NCBI RefSeq assembly: GCF_021134715.1 | Contig: NC_060021.1 | Span: forward strand, 11,812,501-11,876,500 | DNA length: 64,000 nt | Direction of reading: 5' to 3' | Source of the DNA: Daphnia pulex | Taxonomy: Eukaryota; Arthropoda; Branchiopoda; Diplostraca; Daphniidae | Shown here: piece after piece, positions 1 through 12,900 of the stretch | Layout of the letters: each line of letters begins with the position of its first letter | Position numbering within the stretch: position 1 is the stretch's first letter | Made by a program: the position numbers and the translations under genes | Notes under the pieces: model-generated | The model's input: the letters and a program-made list of their open reading frames with translations, nothing else | Databases searched by the model: none | What the model was told of the DNA's origin: nothing

Positions 1-3000
1 AACATTTTCTCTTTTCTCTTCTCTTCTCTTTCTCTCGGTGTATCTTCTACCAGCGCTATATTGACAGGCAAAAACATTTCGGGCTCTCCTTGATCAATTG
101 TTAATAATAATCGAATAACAACATTTCGCGTATACGGTCATTGGAACGGCAATTTCTTTTCTAGAGATGAAATTATATGATACACAGTCGCAATAATATT
201 TCTTTGATCAAAATCATGGGTGTGGTGGGTGGGTAATGTCGAGGAAATGATAGGGAAAAGAGAAAGTGTGTCCGATATCTTTCAGATCAATTGGCATTAA
301 CGGAGAGAGACAGACATGTGTCATATCTCTATAAATGAATTGCTCGTTTCAAGTCCAATTCTCCTGTTGTGGCAAGAGGAAATAGCCTTGCCATTTGGCC
401 ATTTCCATCTGATTTGGTTTGTTATTTTACATCCGTGTCCTGTCACTTTCACCTCATTTCCCCATCACATCGCCCCATTGCTTTGGTCATTTTTCAAACG
501 TCAATTTGACGGTCTACATTTCACCCGTTTTCACTTGTGAAATCCGCCGTTGTGTCGGGCAACATTTTCATTGATTAGAAAACTATAAGGCAGGAAATTC
601 AGACGGCCTTATATAAAATGACAATTCAGATGACGGAGCCAAAGGTGACGACATTTGCCACAATTTTCTTTCGGCTCTCTCTCTACTCTACGTGACATGA
701 CGTGTAGGGTCTATATAGGCTAGCCGCACTCAGACAATATTACGCCGACTGTATAACATCAGATGGATATAATTTAGTGTCCTATATATTTCGACTCTTT
801 TTTTTTTCTTATTTTGTTATGACTGACTGATGTTGGCTCCTTTTCTTTTATGAAGTCGAAAAGGGAATAAAATAGAAAAAAGAAAGAAAAACACCTGTTG
901 CGCCTTTGCTCACGGTAGCGTGATATGCCAGTCACCCGCCGAACGACGATGGATAATGCAGCGCACACAGCACTCCCGTCGTATATTCAATGACGACCTC
1001 ATTCGCCCGGCCAACTTGGATTATTAATATCTGAAATGTATATAATAATAGCAGAAGCTATACAACCACCCACGACATTGACCACTTTGAACCGGAGATA
1101 TGGACATGGTTATTGCTTTTAAAAAATTAAAAAAATGATTTGGAATAATCCGAAAATGAATTCTTTGAAGCGCAAAAGAGAGAGAAAGATGATTTGATAT
1201 GCACTACACAAGAGAGCGGGAGAGAAAATAGATGACGATATAGTTTTAATTGGTATGCGTGTTGCGGTGGTGGTGGTGGCGGGAAGCCGAGAAAATTCAA
1301 AAAAACGATCATCGGGAAAACCAGGAAATGAAAAAAGGGAAATGATGAAAAATCGACGAAATGGACAAGAAGAAGAAAAAGCAGAGAGAGATTTTTGTGT
1401 GTGTTTGAGGATGTAGAGCGATGTGTAAGAGTCGACCTACTTTCACCGGCTATAGACTCTCTTCGTACCTTGTACATTTATTCCACACCAAGTGTGTTTT
1501 TATTTTTATTTATTTACATTTGCACTTTTTTTTTCACTTATTACGGGTCTTGTATACTCTTCTTTCACCGATTATGTCATTAAGAGACCCATTTTATTTG
1601 CTTGGCGTGGTTTAACAAGGAAATATAGCCACTCTGAATACTATGGCGGTAATGACGGGCCCCGATAAAACTGTCAAAAACCAACACGGAGAGTTTCAAC
1701 AAAGAAAATGAGATGGGCGCAACTCATTCAACCCAAAACGATGTGGACGATGGAAAAGGAAAAAATAACATTTCACTTTCCAGCAGCTCCATTTTCTATT
1801 TATTTATTTTTATTTATTTTCCAGGGCAATTAAAAAGCTCTTCTTTTGATCGTGGCCGCAGTGAAATAATGAAACTCTCTCCGGCTGGAAGGAATTTTCC
1901 CAGGTGGAAAAAAAAAGGAAATCCAATCTGATTCACATTTGGCCAAAACAGGTGTGTCTGTTGTATCTGCTAGGGTATACAATTATAAACATTTCCCTTC
2001 TTCTTCTTCTTATTGCGCAATTATTCCAAGAAGATGTTGGCATCAATAAGATGCTAAAAAAACAACATTTCATCCCAGAGTGATTGAGATTGACTGCCGG
2101 GCATAAACAAAAAAGAAAAATCAAAAGAGTTACGGATGATCAAGGCATCCCCATTCTCCGACACTCATCGGTTTCCAGTCGAGTAGGAGAAAGTCTCTGA
2201 TGGCGCTCTCAGCGGGAAAAGTTACTGCTGACCGGACCGAACGTACAACTATTACAACTACCTTGAGCTGTTCAAAAGACGGGTGGTTCCCAGCTGAAAA
2301 CCCCATTTGCTTTTCACAATACAAAAACAGCGTATATCCAGTGTATAAGGCAACAGCTTAAAGCTCTTTTTAGTTTCGTTTCATTTTCTCGAGTTTTTCC
2401 CGCCCTGGAGCTGTGTCGACTTTCTCCATGGCCCAGTAAGTTTCTCAATTGGTTTACCTGGCGCATGTCTTTTGGCTTTTGATATTTTAACTCTCTTTCC
2501 TCTCTTTCTTTTTCATTTGATTCTTTGAAAAGACCCAGCGAATCATTTTGGGGCCCCGGGAAAAAAAGAGAAAAGAGCTGTGAACACTTGGCGTTATATT
2601 CTCTTCCACTGGTCTTAATATTATTATTTGTTGTTGTTGTGGTGGGAAACATATTTGGCGACAGCGAAATGAAATATCAGAAAGCCAAGTCATTGTGGGT
2701 TGGGCCCTGGCCATTTTTATTTATTTGAGACCGGACCGATCGACCGATATTTGCTGCCGGCCGGTTTTCCCTTTTTATCCGGCCGGCAATATTGTCTCAC
2801 GCGTGTAGGAAATATCAACTGCTGATCCGCGCTGCGATTGTCTCTTTTTCTTCTTTCCATTTCTATTTTCTTCCCATCGTCAACCGACAAATGTTGTTGT
2901 TGTTGGTGTGACTTTCTCCTCTGTGTAGTCCTTTCTCTTGCTCACGCATTGGGCTCTTGTTTTCTCCTGCTGGGCCAGCACGCTACACGCATGTATGAAC

Positions 3001-3747
3001 AATCGCACGGATCCCTCGTGTGTGGGTTTGTGTTGTGTGCGCGTTGAATTATGGAAAAACTTTCGACGCCAGCACACGTTTTCGCTTGGCAAACATTTTC
3101 TCTCTTTCTCTATCCATTTTGATTATTACATTTCCTTTCTCCTTCCTGCGAATATAACGCTGTGCCAACTGGCAGCAGTTGTAACGCCATCGAATGTGTG
3201 TCTGTCAAAAAACCCCGGTTGAAATGAATATCAAAAGGGGAAACGGGCCGAGCTCTCAAATGAGACGACAAATCCATTTCATCATTCCTTATTACCTTCA
3301 TGCCCAGTCAAACAGCCACTTTCTTTATACATGTTTAGCTATATAGGATAGATTTATACACATACAGAGATGTTTCGCTAGTTAAGTGCGCACAATTCAA
3401 AAATGGCGGGCTCGTATATATGTATGTTTCGCGGGGGAAATGATCGTTTTGATACGGTGTGAATGAATCGCTTGAGAAAAGAGCACTTTCTTACCGACTG
3501 TATATAGACGCGCGACCTCAATTTCAATTTATTATCACGGGGGGAATAAAACTACTTCCACGAGGATGACGTAATGCCTTAAAAAAAGGATTTGTGTTAG
3601 ACGGCCGTGTCAGTTGTCTCGGAAATATTTTATTTCAATTCCGTGTTAGTGGGCATGAAATAATGGTCGATTGAGGCCGTAGAAGGTGCGCTAGTAGACG
3701 CATTATATGCAAATTCTCAACCTATAATCAAAATAGTACGGCTGCAT
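1..3747. other. Intergenic, no gene recognised
   Basis: No conserved coding exon was recognised on either strand. Open frames here are short, low in complexity and rich in Phe/Ser/Lys, as expected from the T-rich and A-rich tracts. Homopolymer runs and CT- or TTC-rich stretches are frequent. The region is probably upstream spacer and regulatory DNA for the first aminotransferase gene. Confidence 0.6.
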
Positions 3748-3755
3748 TATAAATA
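3748..3755 (+). promoter_or_regulatory. TATA box candidate of aminotransferase copy 1
   Basis: The sequence TATAAATA lies about 265 bp upstream of the start codon. A 5' untranslated exon would begin about 30 bp downstream (near 3780) and end at 3920, just before a good donor (GTAAAA). The leader intron 3921-4009 ends in TTTAGCAG, three bases before the ATG. Position and consensus are good; transcription start is inferred. Confidence 0.5.
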
Positions 3756-4012
3756 TTCCAGACAAGGACGACGAGACTGGAATTTTTCCAGCCAAATCAA
3801 TCGAGTATAATCGAAACCACCACCACAGCAGTTCAACTAGTCGAAACCAGACGGCAGGTGTAGCTACAGACGACAGGGCCGGATAAATTTGTTTACATTG
3901 AAATCCGGAATACAGAGCAGGTAAAATGTAATATATTTAGTAGTTGACTTTCTGTTAATAAAGAAAAAACAAATCATTCATTAACGAATATATTTGAAAT
4001 GTTTAGCAGGTC

Positions 4013-6127
4013 ATGCTTTTGTCCACCATTTCTGTTCGTCAGCAATCTCTAGTTCGTTATCTCGTTCCCTTAGCAACGGATTTCTCCAACCAGCAGCAGC
4101 AGCAGCAACGTCGTGCCACTGGTCATCACAAGAATTTCACGCCGGTTATTAGTAGACAATTTAGTCACTCAGCTTTCACCATGAGTTCGTCAAAACACCA
4201 ACTGTCAAACAAGTACAAGGGCCTTGAGAAGAATGTCTGGTATGTCTTCTACACTTGACATGTTCTGAATAGATTTCTTTGTTTCAACACCATCTTTAAC
4301 ATTTAGGGTGGAATTTATTGCTTTGGCCATGGAACACAAGCCACTCAATCTTGGCCAGGGTATAAAAATATGATTGCTTGTTTATAGAGGCAAGTTTTAC
4401 CATATTTTTCTTCGATTCAAGGTTTTCCTGATTTTGCTCCACCACAGCACGTCACAGATGCGTTGGCAGATGTGTCCAAGGCAGACAATGTTTTGTTGCA
4501 ACAATATACCAGAGGATATGTAAGTACCAGTTACTCATCATATTTATTATGAATTTGAGTCTATACCGATTCTTTTATTTAGGGTCACCCACGTCTGATT
4601 CAAGCCCTTTCAAAACTCTACAGCCAGCACATTGGCCGAACCATTGATCCCTTGACTGAAATCTTGGTTACAGGTGGTGCTTACGAAGGTAAAATTACTG
4701 TTTGGAAATGATTTGTCATCAACAAATTCTTGACATTTATCTATCTGTCTAGCTCTTTTCTGCACCATCATGGGCTGTGTCAATCCTGGAGATGAAGTCA
4801 TCATCATTGAGCCCTTCTTTGATTGTTACGAGCCCATGGTTCGTCTCGCCGGGGGAACCCCTGTCTTCATCCCACTTCGTCCTGTATAACATTCACATTG
4901 TTTCATTCTTATCGTTAGCATAGATCTAACGTGTTTTTTGTCTTATCAAATTAGAAAGCTGGCGGAGAGGGCCATTCCTCTGAATGGGTACTGGATGACG
5001 TAGAGCTCACGTCCAAATTCACCGACCGCACCAAAGCCATCATAGTCAACACTCCAAATAATCCCCTGGGCAAAGTCTTTACGCAAAAGGAACTCGAATT
5101 TATTGGACAGTTGTGCATCAAATTTGACGCCTTGTGCATCATGGACGAAGTGTACGAGTGGCTCGTGTACGAACCTTACCGCCACTTTCGAATGGGTAAC
5201 ATGTGAAATTTCCTGCTTTCTTTCTGATTTTGATTACATTCTTATCGTTTTATCCTCTGTTAACTTTTAATAGCTTCGTTACCCCACATGTGGGATCGAA
5301 CCATTACGATTTGTTCGGCGGGGAAAACATTCAGCGTAACGGGATGGAAGCTCGGATGGGCCTATGGTCCTTCCCATCTTATGCGCAACTTGTTTGTGGC
5401 CCATCAAAATGCCCTGTACACGTGCGTTACACCGACTCAGGTACTTATCTATACGCCTAAACTACAAATGTCCAAAACTAATTTTGGACGCTACAATTAT
5501 CACAGGAAGCCGTTGCTCGTGGACTTGAAATAGAACTGGAAAGGCTCAACACTGACGAAAGCTACTTCAAATCTCTGCCAAAACTTCTGGAATCTAAACG
5601 AGATTACATGGCTAAATTTCTGGTAAATTTGTACTTGTTTATTGTCTTTTACAGCTTCTTTCTAAACCGTATTACTTAAATCTACAGACGGACGTGGGTA
5701 TGAAGCCCATCATTCCGGAAGGCGGCTATTTCATGATCGCCGATTGGTCAGCTCTGGGTAAAATCTTGGTTTTGCCAACGTTATGATGTGTGCCTATTAT
5801 AGAATTTTACACATATGACCATTTCATTTCAGAATCTCATGCTGACCTTAGTGAGAAAAAGTATCCCGAAAAGGATTACTGTTTCGTCGAGTGGCTGACA
5901 CGAGTCAAGAAATTGGCAGGTATTCCCCCTACAGCGTTTTATTCTGCTGAGAATAAGAAAATTGGAGAAAATTACATCCGCTTCTGTTTCATCAAGGCAA
6001 GTTCTCGGGTTATTATTTAAAAAATATTTGCGCATTGCAGAGAAATAATTCAAAATATTTAATTTAGGAGGATGCCAATTTGCAAAAAGCTGAAGGCATT
6101 CTCCAGGAATGGAAGAAGAGCATGTAA
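4013..6127 (+). CDS. KYAT3: Kynurenine/cysteine-conjugate aminotransferase, copy 1 (mitochondrial-type)
   Basis: Eleven exons: 4013-4239, 4307-4359, 4422-4519, 4583-4688, 4753-4883, 4955-5195, 5274-5440, 5506-5622, 5688-5757, 5833-5996, 6068-6127. All phases close, giving 477 aa. It is a fold-type I PLP enzyme that transaminates L-kynurenine to kynurenic acid; family members also act on glutamine and cysteine S-conjugates. Visible motifs are LGQGFPDF near the N terminus, [29 protein letters not shown] with the conserved Asn at about 241, DEVYEWLVY, and [15 protein letters not shown] with the Schiff-base Lys at about 303. Residues 1-56 precede the conserved core, are rich in Ser/Arg/Gln with a Gln6 run, and look like a mitochondrial presequence; Met57 (4181) could start a cytosolic form. 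The last intron has a GC donor. Wording resembles KYAT3/CCBL2 more than KYAT1. AATAAA follows at 6134. Confidence 0.93.
5997..6067 (+). other. GC-AG intron in aminotransferase copy 1
   Basis: The last intron begins GCAAGT directly after the codons for FIK and ends TTTAG before the EDA codons. There is no alternative GT donor that keeps the conserved C-terminal reading. The otherwise strong donor context (AAG before, CAAGT after) is typical of natural GC-AG introns. Confidence 0.85.
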
Positions 6128-6133
6128 AGATAG

Positions 6134-6139
6134 AATAAA
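6134..6139 (+). terminator. Polyadenylation signal of aminotransferase copy 1
   Basis: AATAAA lies 7 bases after the stop codon. The 3' untranslated region would be very short. The spacer to the next gene (about 6140-6830) shows no conserved coding exon. Confidence 0.55.
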
Positions 6140-6897
6140 GAATTGATATAGGCAGATAACATAAAGAAATTTATATTTTAATGATAATTACATCTTCCAG
6201 TTGTGTTATTGGCTCTGATACAAGTCTCTACGTTTCGCTTTTTCAATACAGCAGAGCTCACATATTATTAGAAATTTCTAGGAAAATCTCAGTCCATACT
6301 TTGTAACGACCGATCTTGACAGTTTGGATACATGTCCGACGTTACGGTAAGATTATATCTTTTCTCAAAAAAGTACTAGATTTTTTAAAATTTTAACTAA
6401 TGGTATGTATGCCAAATGTATTTTTAACACAAATCGCAGGAAAATGGCAACAGGGAAAATAATTTTTTATTAGGGAAACATATGTTTTGAACCGTGTTGT
6501 AAAACACAAACAGGTGTGATGTGGCTCTCGGTTAAATGTTATGCCCCAAAAAGTGTTGGCCAATAGCCGCGTAGTTGATAGCAAGTTCCTGGTCGTGCGT
6601 TGCAATGCAGCGCACCAAAGATCGTGACGTCATTCATCGTAATAATTGTACAAAAGCCACGCCTGAATTCATTGACAAGGTAATGAATTCAGTCTATATG
6701 GCTTAGAAAATATCGCATCTGTTCAAGTTGGTATTGCCATTTTGAAAGCATTCCTCGATTGGAAAAGGTAAAAATACCCGTAGCGCGTTTAAACTATAAT
6801 CATTTTTTCACCATTGACGATAACAAACTGTAGCATAGGCTAATCGTTAACGATCACAACAGTCGGCCAGATACTTCCGAGTCGCTCGGCTTTCACC

Positions 6898-8856
6898 ATG
6901 AGTTTGGCCAATAAGTTTTCCCTATCTGACAAGTACAAAGGACTTGATAAGAACGTCTGGTAATGTTTTATTTATTCTAGCTTTATAATCTGTTGTTTTT
7001 TTGTTGTTTATAAATTTATAAATTGTCTCTTTTATTTTTAAAAATGTAGGGCTGAATTTAGTAATTTGGCGGTGAAACATAATTCCGTAAATCTCGGTCA
7101 AGGTGAGAGATGAAGTGAAAGATTCTGTTGTCTGGTGCGTTATTATTCAACGACCTTCTTTCGTGGAAGGTTTTCCTGATTTTGCTCCGCCAAAACATGT
7201 CACAGATGCCTTGGCAGATGTTTCAAAAGAGGACAATATTTTATTGCACCAATATACCAGAGGATATGTAAATACTTGTTCATCTAACTTTAATTATCTG
7301 GTTATAATTATCACCATAATATAAATAAGGGCCATCCACGTCTGATTCAAGCCGTTTCCAAACTCTACAGTAATGCCATCGGCCGAACTATTGATCCCTT
7401 CACAGAGATCCTGGTTACAGGCGGAGCATTCGAAGGTAATTGCTACATTTTTGTGAATAATGTGTTTTTCATTTTCAACTCATTACCTTTTTAAAAAGCC
7501 TTGTTCTGTTCCATAATGAGCTGTGTCAATCCTGGAGATGAAGTCATCATCATTGAGCCCTTCTTTGATTGTTACGAGCCCATGGTTCGCCTCGCCGGGG
7601 GAACCCCCGTCTTTATTCCTCTTCGACCTGTAAGGATTACACATTTGATTCTTATCGTAAGCCTATTTTATTGTGATTTAGCTCTTCTTATTTAACAAAT
7701 AGAAAACAGGTGGAGAGGGCCATTCCTCTGAATGGGTACTGGATGACGTAGAGCTCACGTCTAAATTCACCGACCGCACCAAAGCCATCATAGTCAACAC
7801 TCCGAATAATCCCCTGGGCAAAGTCTTTACGCTAAAGGAACTCGAATTTATTGGACAGTTGTGCATCAAATGGAACGTTCTGTGCATCATGGACGAAGTG
7901 TACGAGTGGCTCGTGTACGAACCTTACCAGCACTTTCGAATGGGTAAACGTTTGACCTTAAAGACCTGGTTGATTGTGGAGTCTCATATTCTAACCGTTA
8001 ATTGACTAGCATCACTGCCTTACATGTGGGATCGAACCGTTACGATTTGTTCGGCGGGGAAAACATTCAGCGTAACGGGATGGAAGCTCGGATGGGCCTA
8101 CGGTCCTGCCCATCTTGTGCGCAACTTGTGTGTAGCCCATCAATATGCACTTCACTTTGTAGTTACTCCAATTCAGGTAAACTCTTTTATGATAGTTGAT
8201 TGGATGTTGCCCATTTGAACGCCATTTTATGGGTGACGACAGGAAGCGGTGGCCCGAAGTTTAGAAATCGAACTGGAAAGGTTAAAAACCGATGAAAGCT
8301 ATTTCAAGTCATTGCCAAAACTCATGAAGAGCAAACGCGATTACATGTCTAAATTTCTGGTAAATTTGAACTTGTTTCTATATCAGGCAGATTCGAAAAG
8401 TATTTTGGCTTATTTAACTTACAGGCAGAAGTGGGGATGAAATCCGTCGTTCCCCAAGGAGGCTATTTCATGGTCGCCGATTGGTCAGCTCTGGGTAATT
8501 TCTTGTTTTCTAACGTTGCCCATCTTATTACCGACGCTAATGGCCAATTGATTTCAGAGTCCCACATCGACCTAAGTGAGAAAAAGTATCCCGAAAAGGA
8601 TTACTGTTTTGCCGAATGGCTAACGCGAGTCAAGAAACTGGCCGGAATTCCCCCTACGGCCTTTTATTCCGCTGAGAATAAGAATCTGGGAGAAAATTAC
8701 ATCCGTTTCTGTTTCATCAAGGCAAGTTTGAGGAATATTTTTTTTTTAATTTTCTGCGCCTTACAAATCGAAATTAATTAATTTTACTGAATTCAGGAGG
8801 ATGCCAAATTGAAAAAGACTGAAGATATTCTCCAATCATGGAAGGAAATCTTGTAG
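6898..8856 (+). CDS. KYAT3: Kynurenine/cysteine-conjugate aminotransferase, copy 2 (no leader)
   Basis: Eleven exons: 6898-6959, 7050-7102, 7170-7267, 7330-7435, 7499-7629, 7703-7943, 8010-8176, 8243-8359, 8425-8494, 8558-8721, 8797-8856, giving 422 aa. Exons 2-11 have exactly the same lengths as in copy 1, proving tandem duplication. The Schiff-base Lys is at about 248 in [15 protein letters not shown], and all other PLP motifs are intact, so it should be active. The ATG corresponds to Met57 of copy 1. An in-frame TAA at 6841-6843 excludes an upstream extension in the same exon, so this copy lacks the presequence and is predicted cytosolic. Exon 2 and the extreme C terminus are divergent, while exons 6-7 are nearly identical to copy 1. 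The last intron again has a GC donor. A 5' untranslated intron 6768-6833 (GTAAAA...CTGTAG) is plausible. Confidence 0.93.
8722..8796 (+). other. GC-AG intron in aminotransferase copy 2
   Basis: The donor is GCAAGT after the FIK codons and the acceptor is TTCAG before EDA, at the same position as the GC-AG intron of copy 1. The non-canonical donor therefore predates the duplication or was shared by conversion. Confidence 0.85.
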
Positions 8857-8954
8857 AAGACTCCGAGAAAGAAACGATAAATCTTTTCTCAGTGTTGTGT
8901 TTCCAACGCCGAGTTCAAAGATACAAAATTAGTAGTTACTTTCGGTTCCAAATG

Positions 8955-8960
8955 AATAAA
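8955..8960 (+). terminator. Polyadenylation signal of aminotransferase copy 2
   Basis: AATAAA about 100 bases after the stop codon, followed by T-rich sequence. It is the first canonical signal downstream of the gene. Confidence 0.5.
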
Positions 8961-9989
8961 TTATCAAATTTATTTTTATCTTTCTTGGATGCCTTGGTTT
9001 TAACGTTATATTTCATTTCTAATTAAGAATTAATGACTTAAAAGTTTTATGGCAAGTCTCGTTATCTGGTCTTTAGCGTATAATACACAGCACACCTGGA
9101 GGGAGTCGTTTTGTTATGTCAGATCCTTGCATTAATACTTACTGTTATTACAAATATCTCGCGATAGGTCACTTGTTTATGTTTACCTGGAGAAAACGAC
9201 GATTCCCATCCTTTTGTTTGACTGGGAATTTCCGCGTAAAGGGTAAAGGGCGGTTTCCCCTCGTTTGGGTTCCGTTAACAGCTCGAATGCTTCGTTTTCC
9301 CCCTCAATTAACTTGATATACGAAAACTGATCTATCTGTATAATATGTTTTGAGGAGAAAAGGAAATCATAATGAGATAATGAGAGGTTAAATTCGCCAC
9401 TTAAAGTACCGTTGCGACTGTTCACCTCCTTGGCCTACTTGGAAAACTTTCCTAATAAGAATCGTGATTTTGAATTTGGCGCTTCGCTGTTGCTAGTGTG
9501 GCAAAATAAAAAAGTCGATTTGGCAACGTTGTAAAAGGGACAGCCCATCCAAAAGAAAAACAAAAAACAAAATGGAGTTTTTGAGAAAGCAGCTAAGAAG
9601 CAGGAAGTGGAGCTACCTGTTGTAGTAGTTGCGGGTCGGGCAACTCTAAAAGCAAAGTACCCATGAGACCATCATCAGTGGTTATACGACTAGTGAAGAA
9701 AACTGTGCCGTCAACGAAGGAACGTTCCTGGATTCCTCCCATCTTTCATATTATTGTAAAGATTAAGTGAGTCTCTCGAGGATGCATCAACAACAAGACA
9801 CTTCCGCCTTGAACGTGATGTGACCTTTTAAGCTGGATCGATTTTTTCAATTTATCTTGGATTTCCTCACTTATTTTAGAAAACACTTGTCTCATTCGAC
9901 ACGAAAACGTTGTGTGTGATACAGTAGTGGAGTTGTTTGGAAATGTGTGGGGAATTCTGCTGTCAGCTTTGGTACTCTGATAGTTGACG
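8961..9989. other. Intergenic spacer
   Basis: No conserved exon was seen. The distal part (from about 9500) probably holds the promoter and 5' untranslated region of the Ral exchange factor, but no clear TATA box was identified. Confidence 0.5.
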
Positions 9990-12900
9990 ATGAACATCGA
10001 TGGTGACAGCAATCAGGTAATTTCATTATTCTCAACAAAAGTCAATACGTAAAATGTTTGAGGGTGACACTCGCTGTAGATGCCAGTATAGTTTCCTTAT
10101 TTATTATTGTCCCACGTTGTGCTCCACTTTGGGTGCTCACCAGAAATTTCCTTCAGATGCGAGGATGACCCAAATTTCTGTCAGTTCTTTTTGACAAAAT
10201 GAGAGAATTCCAGGTACGCTTAAGATGGGTGTTGACGGGGACAGTTACTTGTTTTGGGTGCATGACAATTTTAGCTGTATCAATACCATCAAATACAGTT
10301 TCGAGCAATGGAATTTTCTCTTGAGGTGTGAGAATGTAGGTTAAGGACCGTGGACAGGCGCTTCTGACGATCTGAAAATACGTTTTTTTTTCTTTTTCTA
10401 TTCTTTATTTTTCCCCGACAACATCTGCCGTCGTTGGCGGTTCTCGCTGTGGTTTTACCGATTCGTGCCACTGAATTCTTGGATGTTAATAAAACAATAG
10501 AGCCTCTTTTTTCTCTCTCCCTTTCCCTCTAAAATCAACTGAAGAAGAAAAGTCTAATTGGATTGGTAGTACTGGCAAAGTCTAATCTAATCTATCGTAT
10601 GGTCGACTGTGTAACCTTCACCACAACAGCGGGAGCTGCTGGACATTGAAGGTTTTCCCGGGGCCCTCCTCCTTGCCATTCCACGATGAATTTAATTATC
10701 TTGATGGCCATCTTCTTGATGGGTTTAGCGCTGGTTGGCGCCTAAACATGACGTTGAGGCATGTCGTTTTGCTAGTCTTTTAAAGGGTCCGATCGCACGC
10801 CATTCAACCACCGTGGCCGAAATGATTTGGGAACGAAAGAAAAAAGAGAGCAACGCTAAAGGCTTCCTGTTGCCTTTCGACCATATTCGTGTGTGTGTGT
10901 TTTGTGTGTGGATGTGAAAGTAATCTTCTTTTTTGGTTCAACAGCTCCCGACATGGCGCCTGTGGGGGGAGGAGAAAACAGAAGGAGCCGTCTACGCTGT
11001 CTACTTGAAGAAAGTGCGCTACCACGTACCCAGCAAAGCAATTAGCGTAAGTAACGCATATCTACACACGATCAAACTATACATGCCATATACGGCTGCC
11101 AGCTCTGGCGCCTAGTATTCGATACAACATTGTGCATGGTGTCGATGATGATTAAAGCATCAACAATTCATCTTTTCCTGGTTTTTATTTTGTCATGTTC
11201 CAACCCGCAGGACTCGGATGATGATATATCTCATTTAGAATGGGAAACGGTCAGAGTCCGGCTTATCAAGGCCGGAACCTTGGAGAAGCTGGTGGAAAGT
11301 CTGGCCTCCGACACTGGAGAACTCGAGTCGACGTACGTCAACGTTTTTCTAGCTACTTACCGTACCTTTAGCACGGCCAGCCAAATTCTGGCGCTCATTG
11401 CCAAAAGATATGCAGATCTGAACAATCCGACCGTCATGGAAGCAGTGCGATTGCAGCACAAAAAGTATAGTACACACGTCAATTATTTGGATATTGTGCG
11501 AAATATGGTGGCGTGTAAAAATGAATGATTCCGTTTCTTTTCAGGACTCTGCGGAGTACTTTGCATGTGTGGCTGGATGCCTTTCCGGACGATTTCCGCG
11601 ACCCACCCGATTACCCATTGCTCAACCAATTTCTGCTGTTTTGCGAGCAACACGCCAAGGACAGCGAACTGCATTTCAAAGTGAAACACCGGATGGAACG
11701 CTTGATTAAAAACCCCGAACCAAGTGCGTAGTCCTTTTCCCTTTTTACAATTACTACACGGAAGAAAGAGAGAACAAAAAATGTTAATGGCTCCGTTTTT
11801 ATGTGTGTTTTTCTTTTCGCGGCGCGGCGTCACAGTCGATCAATCGCCAAGTATCCAACGCATTTTGGCTACCAATCCCGATCTGGCTTACAGTGGCAAC
11901 GACTCGAACGGCGGCAGCTCGGTCAACGGCATCTGCAACAGCGGCGGTGAGTCGGCCGACGCCAGCCTGCACGCCATCTTTTTGGAACTGTCTGAAAAAC
12001 ACATGGCCGAGCAACTGACCAGGCTCGACACGGTACCTACGCTATTCTTAATCGCTTCTTCTTATTTTTCCTTATCGTCTTTTGAGAAACCTTACGTGGT
12101 AGCTTATTATTATTTGGGAATATTTTCTCTCTTTCGTGACACGCAGGACTTGTTTAAACGAGTGATACCGCACCAGTGCCTGGGAGCCGTTTGGTCTCGT
12201 CGAGATCGCGACAAGGGCAAAATCGGCAAAGGCGCCCGTTCGTCGGAAGCTTCTTCAGTGGCGGCCACCGTCGAGCAGTTCAACGCCGTGTCCTATCGCG
12301 TCATCAGTACCATCCTGGTCGGGTCGACCGAGCCGAGATCCCAGCAGAGGGCTCGCGTCATAGCCAAGTGGATTGACGTTGCACAGGTGACGACGATAAA
12401 ACAACTAGGGTTTTAATTTAATAGAAATTAATAAAAAGGGGGCCATTGGCTTCTGTCTTGTTTTGTTTGTTGGAATGAAATTATAATAACGTGTTGGCTG
12501 TTTTTACATGTGATCACGTACAGGAATTACGAGTTTTAAAGAATTTCTCGTCGCTGAAGGCCATCATTTCAGCGCTGCAATCGAATCCAATCTACCGACT
12601 CAAACACGTTTGGGCAAACGTCCCGAGAGATAAAGTGGAAGTGTACGAGGAGCTGGCCAGAATTTTCAGCGAGGAAAATAATCAATCGGCTCAGAGAGAG
12701 TTGCTCATGAAAGAAGGAACGGCCAAGTTTGCCGAAACAGCCGGCGAGAATGACCGACAAATGTTAAAGGTCATCCAGAAACAGGCCAGCCACTCCAACG
12801 TCAGTTTTTCCTTTTTTTTCTTATTTTATTTTAATAATCATAAACATTTTTAGATTTTATTCTTTTTTCCTGCTTCTGTTTGTGACAAATTCCCGTTTGT

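Noticed and set aside
6605..6679. Possible 5' coding exon (25 codons, with donor GTAATG) for aminotransferase copy 2
   Set aside because: Joined to the acceptor at 6833 it reads out of frame with the aminotransferase start at 6898, so it is at most untranslated or unrelated.
10199..10213. Alternative first coding exon of the Ral exchange factor (ATG AGA GAA TTC CAG)
   Set aside because: Phase fits, but the exon at 9990-10016 fits equally and is longer; kept only as an alternative.
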